Source of the DNA: an uncultured Thiodictyon sp.
Lineage (GTDB): Bacteria; Pseudomonadota; Gammaproteobacteria; Chromatiales; Chromatiaceae
Direction of reading: 5' to 3'
Assembly (NCBI GenBank): GCA_903837595.1
Contig: CAILVI010000067.1
Location: 1-40,306 of the forward strand
DNA: 40,306 bases
Shown: positions 23,958-33,130 of the stretch, piece by piece
Position numbering within the stretch: the first letter of the stretch is position 1
How the letters are laid out: each line of letters starts with the position of its first letter
Program-made: the position numbers and the translations under genes
The notes under the pieces: model-generated
Seen by the model: only the letters and a program-made list of their open reading frames with translations
What the model was told of the DNA's origin: nothing
Database searches by the model: none

Positions 23958-24662
23958 GTCAAGCCGATCAACGGTAACCTGAACGTTTGCTGACAACGCC
24001 ATACAGGCTGAGATCATCCACTGCGCGTTATCTTGCATCCACAGTCGCGATCCAATGCGACCTTCAACGCAACGATAAGGGCGTAGTAGTGATGAACACA
24101 CAACCGGTCGACCGTGGCATGGCAAGCGCAGCAAAGCCAACGTTCGGCCGCAGAAACATCTGGACACTGGCCGCCAGCATTCAGCGGAGCCAAAATACAC
24201 GCCTTTCCCGTCATAAGACGGCCCGTCGTCCAGCCGCTGTCGATTGAGGCATCGCCGCGGGGGTCGCTCGTTCCCAAGGTCCCCTTGGGCGTGCGGTCTG
24301 CGAAACTCCGCTTCGCGCGTCCCCCACGGAAAGCAGAGCGTCCGGGAGCGGGCGTGCGTTTTGCGCATCTGCATCCCTGGTGTGGCGCGGCGGTCCTTGC
24401 GGGTAGCGGCACGGGTGCGCCACGCGTATCATGCGGCTTCGGATATGCCCCCGGTAGCGGTGGCAACTCCATCGGTCTGCGGCTGCTCCAAGATCCGTGA
24501 CGTGCTCGTTTTATGGCGTTCGCCCTTGCAGATAGAAATACAGGGTGCCACGTGCTTGACCCTGACCCCATATTCGCGGCTATTCCTGCTTCCTGATTAA
24601 ATTGCTCATTAGTATCGCTGGTTCAGATAAGCGATCGTCCATTGCCAATTGTGAGAAAGAAT
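23958..24662. other. about 700 bases without a convincing gene
   Basis: Frames of up to 185 codons exist on both strands, but they are Arg/Pro/Ser-rich, mutually overlapping and lack family motifs. The segment 24250-24350 contains short mirrored elements such as CCAAGGTCCCCTTGG, which look like degenerate intergenic repeat. The sequence shifts from GC-rich to AT-rich at about 24500-24600, ahead of the FkbM gene. No promoter could be assigned with confidence. Confidence 0.5.
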
Positions 24663-25652
24663 ATGCAAAATCTCGATACGTCGTTTTATTTTCAACTAAA
24701 GGGTTTTCTCAAGAGAATACCATTGTTGGTATCTTTTAAGCGTTTTGTATGGGGTAATTTTAAATGGATCAGGCAACTCATCAGACAACTCGTCTTGCGC
24801 GACATCTATTGGCCTTCTCTGTTAAATGATCATACCTTTCGTGCAGAGGTTTTCGATTCTGCGCCGAAAGGCGCGTTGTTGCTGTCTTCGCTAACGGACG
24901 AAACATACGTTGTCTCTGTAAATGACAAGACAATTGGGCGTAGAGTATTTCTAAGAGGATCTTTTGATTCTGAAAAGATTGAAAAAACTGTTCAGCTTCT
25001 CGGTGGTGATCGTACCAACATGCTGCTAATCGATATTGGTGCAAATATCGGAACCATATGCATTCCAATGATAAAGAGGGGGATATTCAAGAGGGCGATA
25101 GCGATAGAGCCGGAGCCTTTTAATTTTTCGCTCCTAAGTGCAAATATTTTTCTAAATGGGCTTGGTGATAAAATAGTTACTCATAATATTGCTTTAGGTA
25201 ATCAGGCAAATCAAGAGATAAAGTTCGAACTGTCGGACGATAATTTTGGGGATCATCGCGTCAGAGTGAGTGAGGATGGAGGGGTATGTAATGAAGATCT
25301 CAGAAAAATCATCGCAGTAGAATCGGACCTGTTTGATAGGCGGATAACAATTGAGAATCCAAATCAGACGCTTATCTGGATCGATGTGCAGGGTTTTGAA
25401 GGTTTTGTTTTGGCCGGCGCAACTAATGCGCTTAGGCTAAAAACTCCATTAGTTATAGAGTTTTGGCCATATGGCATGAAAAGATCAGGGTGTTATGAGT
25501 TATTAAAAGCCTCAATATTGTCGGCTGGTTATGAGTGTTTCATTGATTTAGATAATGTCGGCTTACCACAGCCGGTTTCCGCTCAAGCACTTGATGTCTT
25601 GTATAACAACTTGGGCGAGCACGGTCCGTATACTGACATGCTTCTGCGCTAG
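24663..25652 (+). CDS. FkbM family methyltransferase
   Basis: The 329-residue protein has a C-terminal SAM-dependent methyltransferase domain of the FkbM type. Motif I is 'MLLIDIGANIGTICIPM' (about 120-136), followed by 'AIAIEPEPFNFSLLSANIFLNG' with the acidic SAM ligand, and 'TLIWIDVQGFEGFVLAGA' (about 238-255). FkbM enzymes O-methylate sugars or small molecules. The N-terminal 90 residues are basic and aromatic. The gene is strikingly AT-rich, with many ATA, AAA and TTT codons unlike its neighbours, and no glycan genes surround it, so lateral acquisition is likely. ATG 24663 with GAGAAAG upstream is preferred to the TTG seven codons earlier. Confidence 0.85.
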   Translation: MQNLDTSFYFQLKGFLKRIPLLVSFKRFVWGNFKWIRQLIRQLVLRDIYWPSLLNDHTFRAEVFDSAPKGALLLSSLTDETYVVSVNDKTIGRRVFLRGSFDSEKIEKTVQLLGGDRTNMLLIDIGANIGTICIPMIKRGIFKRAIAIEPEPFNFSLLSANIFLNGLGDKIVTHNIALGNQANQEIKFELSDDNFGDHRVRVSEDGGVCNEDLRKIIAVESDLFDRRITIENPNQTLIWIDVQGFEGFVLAGATNALRLKTPLVIEFWPYGMKRSGCYELLKASILSAGYECFIDLDNVGLPQPVSAQALDVLYNNLGEHGPYTDMLLR

Positions 25653-25654
25653 TA

Positions 25655-25870
25655 ATGGTATGGGTTTTCGGGCGCCGCCCGTGCGACCGTCGCCTCCATG
25701 CCGAGGGTGAAATCGGGCAGGTCCGCGGGGAGCCGGAGGCGGGGGTCGGGAAGCGCCTGGTCGTCGTCGCCTTAACGGGTGCCGGTGATGCTCCAGACGA
25801 GACGGCCAATGCCCTCCGTGTCAATCCCGGCGCGGAGATCAACCCAGATGCGATTCTTGAGGCATCGGAA
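25655..25870 (-). pseudogene. possible minus-strand gene remnant
   Basis: On the minus strand one frame reads 'NFRCLKNRIWVDLRAGIDT' and 'GIGRLVWSITGTR', then a TAA, and continues in the same frame 'GDDDQALPDPRLRLPADLP' and 'DFTLGMEATVARAAPENPY' before another stop. The composition is protein-like, but there is no start codon with a ribosome site and the upstream part is missing. It may be the end of a lost gene. The overlapping plus-strand frame of 111 codons is less convincing. Confidence 0.3.
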
Positions 25871-25875
25871 GTTCA

Positions 25876-25910
25876 GCCGTTCATGGTTCGACAAGCTCAC
25901 CACGAACGGC
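25876..25910. repeat. imperfect palindromic repeat
   Basis: Arms GCCGTTCATGGT (25876-25887) and ACCACGAACGGC (25899-25910) pair at 11 of 12 positions around an 11-base loop. This TTCGTGGTGAGCTTGTCGAA type is a familiar dispersed intergenic repeat in bacteria. Confidence 0.55.
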
Positions 25911-26025
25911 TTAACTTAACGGCATTGAGCGCCCACGGGGGCTCTTCATCGCACCCAGGTGCCGGACTGGCCTGCGCTCCCCTATACTGATCACGCCCCG
26001 GCCCACCCTTCATCAGGAGACATCC

Positions 26026-29000
26026 ATGCACGGCATCCGCCTTCGCCCGCGTGTCGACCGCCAGTTCTTGCCCTTGCTGCTGTTGGCAGTGTTGCTTCCC
26101 CTCTGGGCCCCGGCGGCCCCAACTCCGGCGCCCGCCCCAAGCCCGGCGCCCACCCCGGTCGCGGCCCCGGCCTCCGCCCCGGCTGCCGCCCGGCAGATAC
26201 TGATGATGGAAGACTCGGACCTTTTCGGCCGTGACATTCAGGTCTTGAAGGAGGTCGACCTGGATGCCTGCAAGTCGACCTGTCTCACGAACACGGCCTG
26301 CCGTGCCTTCACCTATAACGCCAAGGCGCGCTGGTGCTTCCTCAAGGACCAGTTTCGGGATCTCCGGACCTTCCCCGGGGCGATCTCCGGGCGGGTGGTG
26401 GAGGGGGCGGGCGCGACGGCTACGCAGCGGCGCGCGGCGGAGCTGGGCTTCCTTCCGGCCGATGCGCTCGACGGGGCCAAGAAGCTGGCCGCCGGGCTCT
26501 CGGCCCTGGCGACCCCGGAGGGTTCGGCGGCCCTGAAGGGTCAGGGTGTCGCCGAGGTCGCGACGGCCGCGCGTGCCGCCCGCGGGGTCGGCAATGGCGA
26601 GCAGGCGGTGGCGCTCTTTGCGGCGGCGGTGCGCCTGGCCCCGGACGATGCGGGCCTGTGGATCGGCTTTTCCGACGCCTTGGCCGCGGCGCAGCCCGAG
26701 GGCTGGGACCTGCGCAATCAGCGCAAGGCCCAGGCAACCGCGGCGGCGATCAATGCCTATCTGCTCGCCGGGACAGAGACGGCGCGCGTCCAGGCACTCG
26801 TGCCCCTGGGGCGGACGCTGAAGGCTCGGGAACAGTGGCGCCCGGCCATGGGTGCCTTGGGCGCCGCGCTGGCCCTGAAGCCCGATCCGGCGGTGCGCGC
26901 CGATCTGGATAAGCTCAAGGCCGACCACGGCTTTCGCATCACCGAGCACCGGGTGGAGGCGGAGAGCCCAACCCCGCGCATCTGCATCCAATTCTCCGAA
27001 CCCCTGGCGCGGCTCAAGCCCAACCTGGCGGACTTCGTGAAGGCGACCGATGCGGCCCCGGGTGCGACCGCGACCGGGCTGGCGGTCGAGGTGGAGGAGC
27101 GTCAGGTCTGTGTCGATGGCGTGAGCCACGGCGGGCGCTATAGCGTCCAGGTCCGCAAAGGGCTGCCGGCCGCCACCGGCGAGACCCTGGAGAAGACCGT
27201 CGACCTGGATATCAAAGTGGGTAACCGCACCCCAGCCGCGCACTTCCTGGGGCGCGCCTATGTCCTGCCCAAGGGCGGCGAGGCGACCATCCCGGTGGTT
27301 TCCGTCAACGCCGACCGGCTGAGCGCCAAGGTCTATCGGATCGGCGATCGCTCCATTGCCCAGGCCCTCGGCGACGGTCCCTTCCTCAAGTCGCTGAGCA
27401 GTTACGAGGCGGAGCAGATCGCCAACCAGACCGGCGAGCAGATCTGGAAGGGCACGGTGGAGGTCGAGGCCCAGTTGAACCGCGACGTGACCACCGCGGT
27501 GCCGGTCGGCACCCTGGTCCGGGATCTCAGGCCCGGCGTCTATGCCCTGACCGCCAAACCCACCCGGCTCCTCACCCCGGGCCAGACGCAAGACTGTGAA
27601 GGCGACTGCGGCGAGTCCGGCGCAACCCAGTGGTTCGTGGTCTCCGACCTGGGACTCACCGCACTGAGCGGCAACGACGGCCTGCACACCCTGGTCCGCT
27701 CGCTCACCAGCGCCGAACCGGTGGCCGGGGTGAAACTGCGGCTCATCGCCCGCAACAACGACATCCTCGGCACCGCGGAGACCGACGCGGCCGGCTATGC
27801 CCGTTTCGAGCCCGGCCTGCTGCGCGGGACCGGCGGCAACGCCCCCTTGCTGGTGACCGGTGAGGCGAAGGACGGCGACTACGGCTTCCTGGATCTGAGC
27901 CGTACCCCCTTCGACCTGACCGACCGCGGCGTCGACGGCCGCCCAGCGCCCAAGCCGCTCGACCTCTTTATGGTGGCCGAGCGCGGCGTCTATCGCCCCG
28001 GCGAGACGGTGCACCTGACCGCCCTCGTGCGCGACCCCCAGGCGCGCGCTGCCCCCGCGGTACCTCTGACCCTGGTGATCCGCCGCCCGGACGGGGTGGA
28101 GCGCGAGCGCCTGCTGGTCAAGGACCAGGGGCTGGGTGGCCACCAGGTGGACGTGCCCCTGACCGGTGGCGCCCAGCGCGGCACCTGGCGGGTGCTGGCC
28201 TATGCCGATCCCAAGGGTGAGCCGATCGGCCAGACCACCTTCCTGGTGGAAGACTTCGAGCCCGAGCGGCTGGACTTTGCCCTGACGGCGCCCGGTAAAG
28301 GGTTGGACCCCAACGCCCCTGTGGCCCTGCCGATCAAGGCGCGCTTCCTCTACGGTGCCCCCGCGGCCGGGTTGCAGGTGGAGGGTGAGGTGGAGGTCAA
28401 GGTGGCCGACGGGCTCGCCGCCTGGCCTGGCTATCGGTTCGGACTGGTCGATGACAAGCCGGATGCGACCCAGCGCCCACTGGACCCGGTGACCACGGAC
28501 GCGCAGGGCGGGGCCGAGGTGCCGATTCTTCTGCCCGAGTTGACCCCCACCAGTCGCCCGCTGGTGGCGGATCTGGCGGTGCGGGTGCTGGACGCGGGTG
28601 GTCGCCCGGTGGAGCGCAACCTGACCCTGCCGGTCCTGGACGGGCAGGCGCGCCTGGGCGTGCGGCAGCTGTTTGAGGGTGAGGCCCCGGAGGGTGGGAC
28701 CGCCGGGTTCGAGGTCATCGCGCTCGGCAAGGACGGTGCGCGCCGCGCGGCGACCAAGGTCGCCTGGACGCTGGATCGGATCGAGACCGATTTCCAGTGG
28801 TTCCGCCAGGACAGCGGCAGCTATGACTACGAGTCGGTCGAGCGTACCAAGCGGGTGGCGAGCGGCACCCTGGATCTGAACGCGGAGACCCCGGGGAGGA
28901 TCGAGACCCCGGTCAAGTGGGGCGCCTATCGCCTGCGCCTGGTCGCCGATGGGTTGCTGCCGGCCAGCACCGGTTTTGAGGCTGGCTGGTATGTCTCGCC

Positions 29001-31665
29001 CAAGGCGGCGGACACCCCGGACCAACTGAAGGTCTCGCTCGACAAGGCGACCTATCGAGTCGGCAACCGGGCGCGGGTCCACATCGAGCCACGGGCGGGG
29101 CAGGGCGGTACGGCCGCCGAGTCCGGCCTGGCCCTCGTGATGGTGGTGGATGACCGGCTCATCACCATGCAGGCGGTCGAGGTGCCGGCCACCGGGACCA
29201 CCCTGGACCTGCCGGTGACGGCCGACTGGGGGCCCGGTGCCTATGTGACCGCGGTGCTCTATCGGCCCATGGATCTCAGCGCCCGGCGGATGCCTGGCCG
29301 CTCCATTGGCCTGGCCTGGGCCGGGGTGGATCCGCAGGATCGGCGTCTTGATGTGAGCCTGGCGGTCGAGCCCGGTATCCGCCCGCGCGGCACCATGCCG
29401 GTGAAGGTGGCCGTGACCAACCTCAAGCCCGGTACCGAGGCCTATGTCACTGTGGCCGCGGTCGATCAGGGCATCCTCAATGTCACTGCCTACAAGGCAC
29501 CTGAGCCTGACACCTGGTATTTCGGCCAGCGCCGCCTGGGGCTGGAGTTCCGTGACCTCTATGGCCAACTGATCGACCGGATGCAGGGCGCCCCCGGGGT
29601 GGTGCGCTCGGGCGGCGATGGGGGCCTCGCCAAGCTGCTGGCCCCGCCCCCGACCGAGGAACTGATGGCCTGGTTCTCCGGCGTGGTGCGACTCGACGAC
29701 CAGGGTCAGGCCGTGCTCCAGGTGCCGATCCCGGACTTCAACGGGACCGTCAAGCTCATGGCCATGGCTTGGACCGCCGCGGGCGTCGGCCACGGCGTGG
29801 CGGATGCCCTGGTGCGCGACCCGGTGGTGGTCAGCGCCAGCCTGCCGCGGTTCCTCGCCCCCGGCGACCGCAGCCGCCTCTTGCTCGGGCTCACGCAGGT
29901 GGAAGGTGAGGGCGGTGCGGTTCAGATCGCCGTTACCACGGAGCACGGCCTGGTCACGGTCGACCCGGCTGCCGCCAACCGGCGCCTGACTCTCGCCCCC
30001 AGCGTCCGGACTGACGTGCAAGTCCCCTTGGAGGCCCAGCATGTGGGCGATGAGGCCCTGCTGGTGCAGGTCACCACCCCGGCCGGTCAGGTCCTCACCA
30101 AGCACCTGACGCTCGGCGTGCGCAGCAATGCCCCCGCCACCTTCACCAGCACCCGGCACGAACTGCTCCCGAGTTCGCCGCCGCTCACCCTGACCCCGGA
30201 ACTGCTCAGTGATCGGGTGCCGGGTACCGGGACCGTGCTCGCCTCCGTCAGTCGCGCCGGGCGGCTGGATATCGCCGGTATCCTGCGCCGCCTCGACCGC
30301 TACCCCCACGGCTGCACCGAGCAGTTGGTGAGCCGTGCGCTGCCGCTGCTGTACCTGGACCAGGTCGCGCTGGCCGCGGGGCTCAGCGGCGACCCGGCGG
30401 TGCCGCCGCGCATCCGCGAGGCCATCACCCGGGTGCTCGCCAATGCCTCGGCCGACGGGCGCTTCGGCCTCTGGGCACCGGGCGGGGAGGACCTGTGGCT
30501 CGACGCCTTTGCCACCGACTTCCTCACCCGCGCCAAAGAGCGTGGCTTTGAGGTGCCCCAGGGCGCATTGGATGCCGCACTGGATAATCTGAAGAATGTC
30601 GGTGCCTATACCAACCCGGGCCCGGCGGACACCTATGCGCTCTATGTGTTGGCGCGCAACGGCCGGGCCTCCATCGGCGACTTGCGCTATCTGGCCGACG
30701 AGCGGCTCGATGACCTGGGCGGCCCCATGGCCAAGGCCCAGATCGGCGCCGCGCTGGCGCTCTATGGCGACCGCACCCGGGCAGACGCGGCACTCGGCTC
30801 AGCGGCGGCGGACCTGGACAGGTCAGGTCCCCTGGGTGGCGCCGGGGAGTGGCGCGCCGACTATGGCTCGTCACTGCGCGATGCCGCCGCGGTGCTCGCC
30901 CTGGCGGCGGAGTCGGGCAGTGACTCGCTGGACCTGCGGGCGCTCGCCGGTCGGGTGCAGGACGGGTTCGCCCGGTCGCGCTACCGCAGCACCCAGGAGG
31001 ACACGTGGCTGCTGCTCGCCGCCCAGGCGCTCAACAAGGGCAAGGGGGGCCTGCGCCTGGAGGTCGACGGCAAGACGATCGACGGCGCCTGGTTCGGGCG
31101 CTTCGACGAGGCCCGTCTGGCTTCCGCCCCGGTCACGATCACCAACCTGGGCAACAAGCCGGTGGACGGCATGGTCGGGACGCTCGGTGTGCCGCGGGTC
31201 GCCCCGCCCGCCGGGGGCAACGGCTATGTCATTGAGCGCGCCTACTACGGCTTGGACGGCCGGCGGATGGATCTGACGGCCGTGCCCCAGGGTAGCCGCG
31301 TGCTGGCCGTGGTCACGGTGCGGGCGGACACCCAGGGGGCGGCGCGTCTCATCGTCGACGACCCATTGCCGGCGGGGCTGGAGATCGACAACCCCAACCT
31401 GATGCGCTCGGCCGACGTCGCCAAGGTCCCGGGACTGGACCTGCTGGCGGCCCCGGCCCACCAGGAGTTCCGCTCCGACCGCTTTGTGGCCGCCGTCGAC
31501 CGCACCGCGGAGGACCCGGTCGCGTTCCAGCTCGGCTATCTGCTGCGCGCCGTCACCCCCGGCACCTACGCCCAGCCGCCCGCCGCGGTGGAGGACATGT
31601 ATGACCCCAGCCGTCGCGCCTGGACCGACGCGGCGACCGCGACGGTGCTGGAGGCCGGTCGCTAG
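26026..31665 (+). CDS. PAN-domain alpha-2-macroglobulin family protein with thioester
   Basis: This 1879-residue secreted protein is a bacterial alpha-2-macroglobulin, thought to trap proteases in the periplasm. A signal peptide (about 1-31) ends at an Ala-rich site; no lipobox Cys is seen, unlike lipoprotein homologues. A Pro/Ala linker (31-56) precedes a PAN/apple-like domain (about 58-127) with 'CKSTCLTNTACRAFTYN'. Macroglobulin domains follow, with the hallmark 'ERGVYRPGETVHLTALVRD' near 652. A bait-like region and the A2M core ('MAWFSGVVRLDDQGQAVLQVPIPDFNG') come next. The thioester motif is C1430-T-E-Q1433 in 'YPHGCTEQLVS'. AGGAGA lies six bases before the ATG. The penicillin-binding protein gene pbpC, often adjacent in other bacteria, is absent here. 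Confidence 0.92.
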   Translation: MHGIRLRPRVDRQFLPLLLLAVLLPLWAPAAPTPAPAPSPAPTPVAAPASAPAAARQILMMEDSDLFGRDIQVLKEVDLDACKSTCLTNTACRAFTYNAKARWCFLKDQFRDLRTFPGAISGRVVEGAGATATQRRAAELGFLPADALDGAKKLAAGLSALATPEGSAALKGQGVAEVATAARAARGVGNGEQAVALFAAAVRLAPDDAGLWIGFSDALAAAQPEGWDLRNQRKAQATAAAINAYLLAGTETARVQALVPLGRTLKAREQWRPAMGALGAALALKPDPAVRADLDKLKADHGFRITEHRVEAESPTPRICIQFSEPLARLKPNLADFVKATDAAPGATATGLAVEVEERQVCVDGVSHGGRYSVQVRKGLPAATGETLEKTVDLDIKVGNRTPAAHFLGRAYVLPKGGEATIPVVSVNADRLSAKVYRIGDRSIAQALGDGPFLKSLSSYEAEQIANQTGEQIWKGTVEVEAQLNRDVTTAVPVGTLVRDLRPGVYALTAKPTRLLTPGQTQDCEGDCGESGATQWFVVSDLGLTALSGNDGLHTLVRSLTSAEPVAGVKLRLIARNNDILGTAETDAAGYARFEPGLLRGTGGNAPLLVTGEAKDGDYGFLDLSRTPFDLTDRGVDGRPAPKPLDLFMVAERGVYRPGETVHLTALVRDPQARAAPAVPLTLVIRRPDGVERERLLVKDQGLGGHQVDVPLTGGAQRGTWRVLAYADPKGEPIGQTTFLVEDFEPERLDFALTAPGKGLDPNAPVALPIKARFLYGAPAAGLQVEGEVEVKVADGLAAWPGYRFGLVDDKPDATQRPLDPVTTDAQGGAEVPILLPELTPTSRPLVADLAVRVLDAGGRPVERNLTLPVLDGQARLGVRQLFEGEAPEGGTAGFEVIALGKDGARRAATKVAWTLDRIETDFQWFRQDSGSYDYESVERTKRVASGTLDLNAETPGRIETPVKWGAYRLRLVADGLLPASTGFEAGWYVSPKAADTPDQLKVSLDKATYRVGNRARVHIEPRAGQGGTAAESGLALVMVVDDRLITMQAVEVPATGTTLDLPVTADWGPGAYVTAVLYRPMDLSARRMPGRSIGLAWAGVDPQDRRLDVSLAVEPGIRPRGTMPVKVAVTNLKPGTEAYVTVAAVDQGILNVTAYKAPEPDTWYFGQRRLGLEFRDLYGQLIDRMQGAPGVVRSGGDGGLAKLLAPPPTEELMAWFSGVVRLDDQGQAVLQVPIPDFNGTVKLMAMAWTAAGVGHGVADALVRDPVVVSASLPRFLAPGDRSRLLLGLTQVEGEGGAVQIAVTTEHGLVTVDPAAANRRLTLAPSVRTDVQVPLEAQHVGDEALLVQVTTPAGQVLTKHLTLGVRSNAPATFTSTRHELLPSSPPLTLTPELLSDRVPGTGTVLASVSRAGRLDIAGILRRLDRYPHGCTEQLVSRALPLLYLDQVALAAGLSGDPAVPPRIREAITRVLANASADGRFGLWAPGGEDLWLDAFATDFLTRAKERGFEVPQGALDAALDNLKNVGAYTNPGPADTYALYVLARNGRASIGDLRYLADERLDDLGGPMAKAQIGAALALYGDRTRADAALGSAAADLDRSGPLGGAGEWRADYGSSLRDAAAVLALAAESGSDSLDLRALAGRVQDGFARSRYRSTQEDTWLLLAAQALNKGKGGLRLEVDGKTIDGAWFGRFDEARLASAPVTITNLGNKPVDGMVGTLGVPRVAPPAGGNGYVIERAYYGLDGRRMDLTAVPQGSRVLAVVTVRADTQGAARLIVDDPLPAGLEIDNPNLMRSADVAKVPGLDLLAAPAHQEFRSDRFVAAVDRTAEDPVAFQLGYLLRAVTPGTYAQPPAAVEDMYDPSRRAWTDAATATVLEAGR

Positions 31666-31746
31666 CGCAGGGGAGGGGGCCGTCATTGCGGCCGGGATGC
31701 CGCAATCCAGGCCAGGGATGGCGGGCGTACGCGTGGCACTATTCCC

Positions 31747-31834
31747 GTAGGATGGGTTGAGCGCAGCGAAACCCATCATCAGCGCTGAGATCATGCCTTG
31801 ATTGCTGGGTTTCGCTGCGCTCTACCCAGCCTAC
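31747..31834. repeat. long imperfect inverted repeat
   Basis: Arms of 29 bases (31747-31775 and 31806-31834) pair with three mismatches around a 30-base loop. The core AGCGCAGCGAAACCCA is typical of a dispersed repeat family. It lies between the A2M and SUMF1-like genes. Confidence 0.7.
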
Positions 31835-31882
31835 AGCGGGTGCGGGGATTGGTTAAGCTGCAGCCATTAAGGAACTCACCTC

Positions 31883-32890
31883 ATGCACAAGTATCCGGTC
31901 TTACTGTTCGCGCTGTTATGTTCTGCCGATTCGGCCCTGGCAGGGGACGCGGGGACGGTGGTCGAGAATTCACTGGGGATGAAGTTCGTCCGCATCCCCG
32001 CCGGTGAGTTTCCGATGGGACGCGAGGAAAGCCCCGACTCCTGGGCCAAGGACTTCCCGCAATATGATTATCAGCGTTTTCTCGGCCTTGGGGATGAATC
32101 GCCCCGGCATCCGGTGCGCCTGACCCGCCCCTTCCTGCTCGGTCAGACCGAGGTGACGGTCGGTCAGTTTCGCCAATTCCTCGCGGCCTCGGGCTATCAG
32201 CCGGAAGCGGAGCGCGACGGCACTGGCGGTTATGGCTACAACCCCGCCTATGACCCGGCCACGACGGCGCGCGGCGATGCCTTCGAGGGCCGTAACCCGC
32301 GTTACTCCTGGCAAAACGTCGGTTTTCCTCAGACCGATGCTGAGCCCGTGCTGAACGTCACCTGGAACGATGCGGTGGCGATGGCCGACTGGCTGAGCAA
32401 GACAGAAGGGCAAAAATACCGCCTGCCAACCGAGGCGGAGTGGGAATATGCGTGTCTGGCCGGTGCGACGACGCGCTATTCCAATGGCGATGACCCTCAG
32501 CAAGTGATCGCGATTGCCAATATTTTTGATGCCGATTCGGCGGTCAATTGGCCGCGCTGGCAGGGCTATGCCATCACGGGGCACGATCAGTATGCCTTCA
32601 CGGCCCCGGTCGGCAGTTTCGCGCCAAATGCGTTTGGACTTTACGATATGCTGGGTAACGCCTGGGAGTGGGTGTCGGACTGGTATGGCCAGGACTATTA
32701 TAAGCAGTCGTCGGTGAATGATCCGCAAGGCCCGGACACCGGCCGCGCCCGTGTGCGTCGCGGCGGCTCATGGCATTCCTGGCCATTCTATGCGCGCTGT
32801 TCCTTCCGTAATTGGAACACCCCGGAGTCGCGCTACACGCTGCTCGGCATGCGCCTGCTGCGCGAGGTCGAAGCGGATAGCCCGAAGTGA
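31883..32890 (+). CDS. secreted SUMF1/FGE-fold protein lacking the FGE catalytic cysteines
   Basis: The 335-residue protein has a signal peptide ending at 'DSALAG' (about residue 21), then a full formylglycine-generating-enzyme sulfatase domain: 'SLGMKFVRIPAGEFPMGRE', 'LGQTEVTVGQFRQFL', 'PVLNVTWNDAVAMADWLS', 'YRLPTEAEWEYACLAGA', 'GLYDMLGNAWEWVSDWYG' and 'RVRRGGSW'. In true FGEs two Cys follow the RGGSW motif; here it reads 'GGSWHSWPFYARCSFRN', with no Cys at the first position and only one in the neighbourhood. It is therefore probably a substrate-binding or other non-FGE member rather than a sulfatase activator. AAGGA lies about nine bases before the ATG. It follows the A2M gene, separated by a palindromic repeat. 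Confidence 0.85.
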   Translation: MHKYPVLLFALLCSADSALAGDAGTVVENSLGMKFVRIPAGEFPMGREESPDSWAKDFPQYDYQRFLGLGDESPRHPVRLTRPFLLGQTEVTVGQFRQFLAASGYQPEAERDGTGGYGYNPAYDPATTARGDAFEGRNPRYSWQNVGFPQTDAEPVLNVTWNDAVAMADWLSKTEGQKYRLPTEAEWEYACLAGATTRYSNGDDPQQVIAIANIFDADSAVNWPRWQGYAITGHDQYAFTAPVGSFAPNAFGLYDMLGNAWEWVSDWYGQDYYKQSSVNDPQGPDTGRARVRRGGSWHSWPFYARCSFRNWNTPESRYTLLGMRLLREVEADSPK

Positions 32891-33005
32891 CCCAGATATT
32901 GTCTCCCCACCGGCCGGACGGGGCATGCGCCCCGTCCGTAACCGTTTGAGAACGTGCCAATAGCCACCGAACGTCAACCCGCGCTCCGAACATCAACCCG
33001 CGCTC

Positions 33006-33052
33006 GTGACACCGCTCCAGCGGTGTCACGCATGGGTCAGGCGCTCTGCGCC
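33006..33052. repeat. palindromic repeat, copy 2 of a two-copy family
   Basis: The perfect 11-base stem GTGACACCGCT/AGCGGTGTCAC (33006-33029) is followed after six bases by GTCAGGCGCTCTGCGCC. It is the same 47-base architecture as 23911-23957. Confidence 0.75.
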
Positions 33053-33130
33053 GGGAGTGCCGGTGGCCCAAGTCTTGATCAATGCCTCTGTCACTCAACC
33101 GCAGCTATCCTGAAATCATCGGAGCCCGAA

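Noticed and set aside
24114-24500. A 128-codon plus-strand frame after metA
   Set aside because: It has a low-complexity Arg/Pro/Ser/Gly composition, lies in degenerate repeat sequence and has no ribosome binding site.
25897-30309. A 1470-codon open frame on the minus strand
   Set aside because: It is fully antisense to the alpha-2-macroglobulin gene, is Gly/His/Arg/Gln-rich with no domain, and results from the high-GC codon use of the plus-strand gene.
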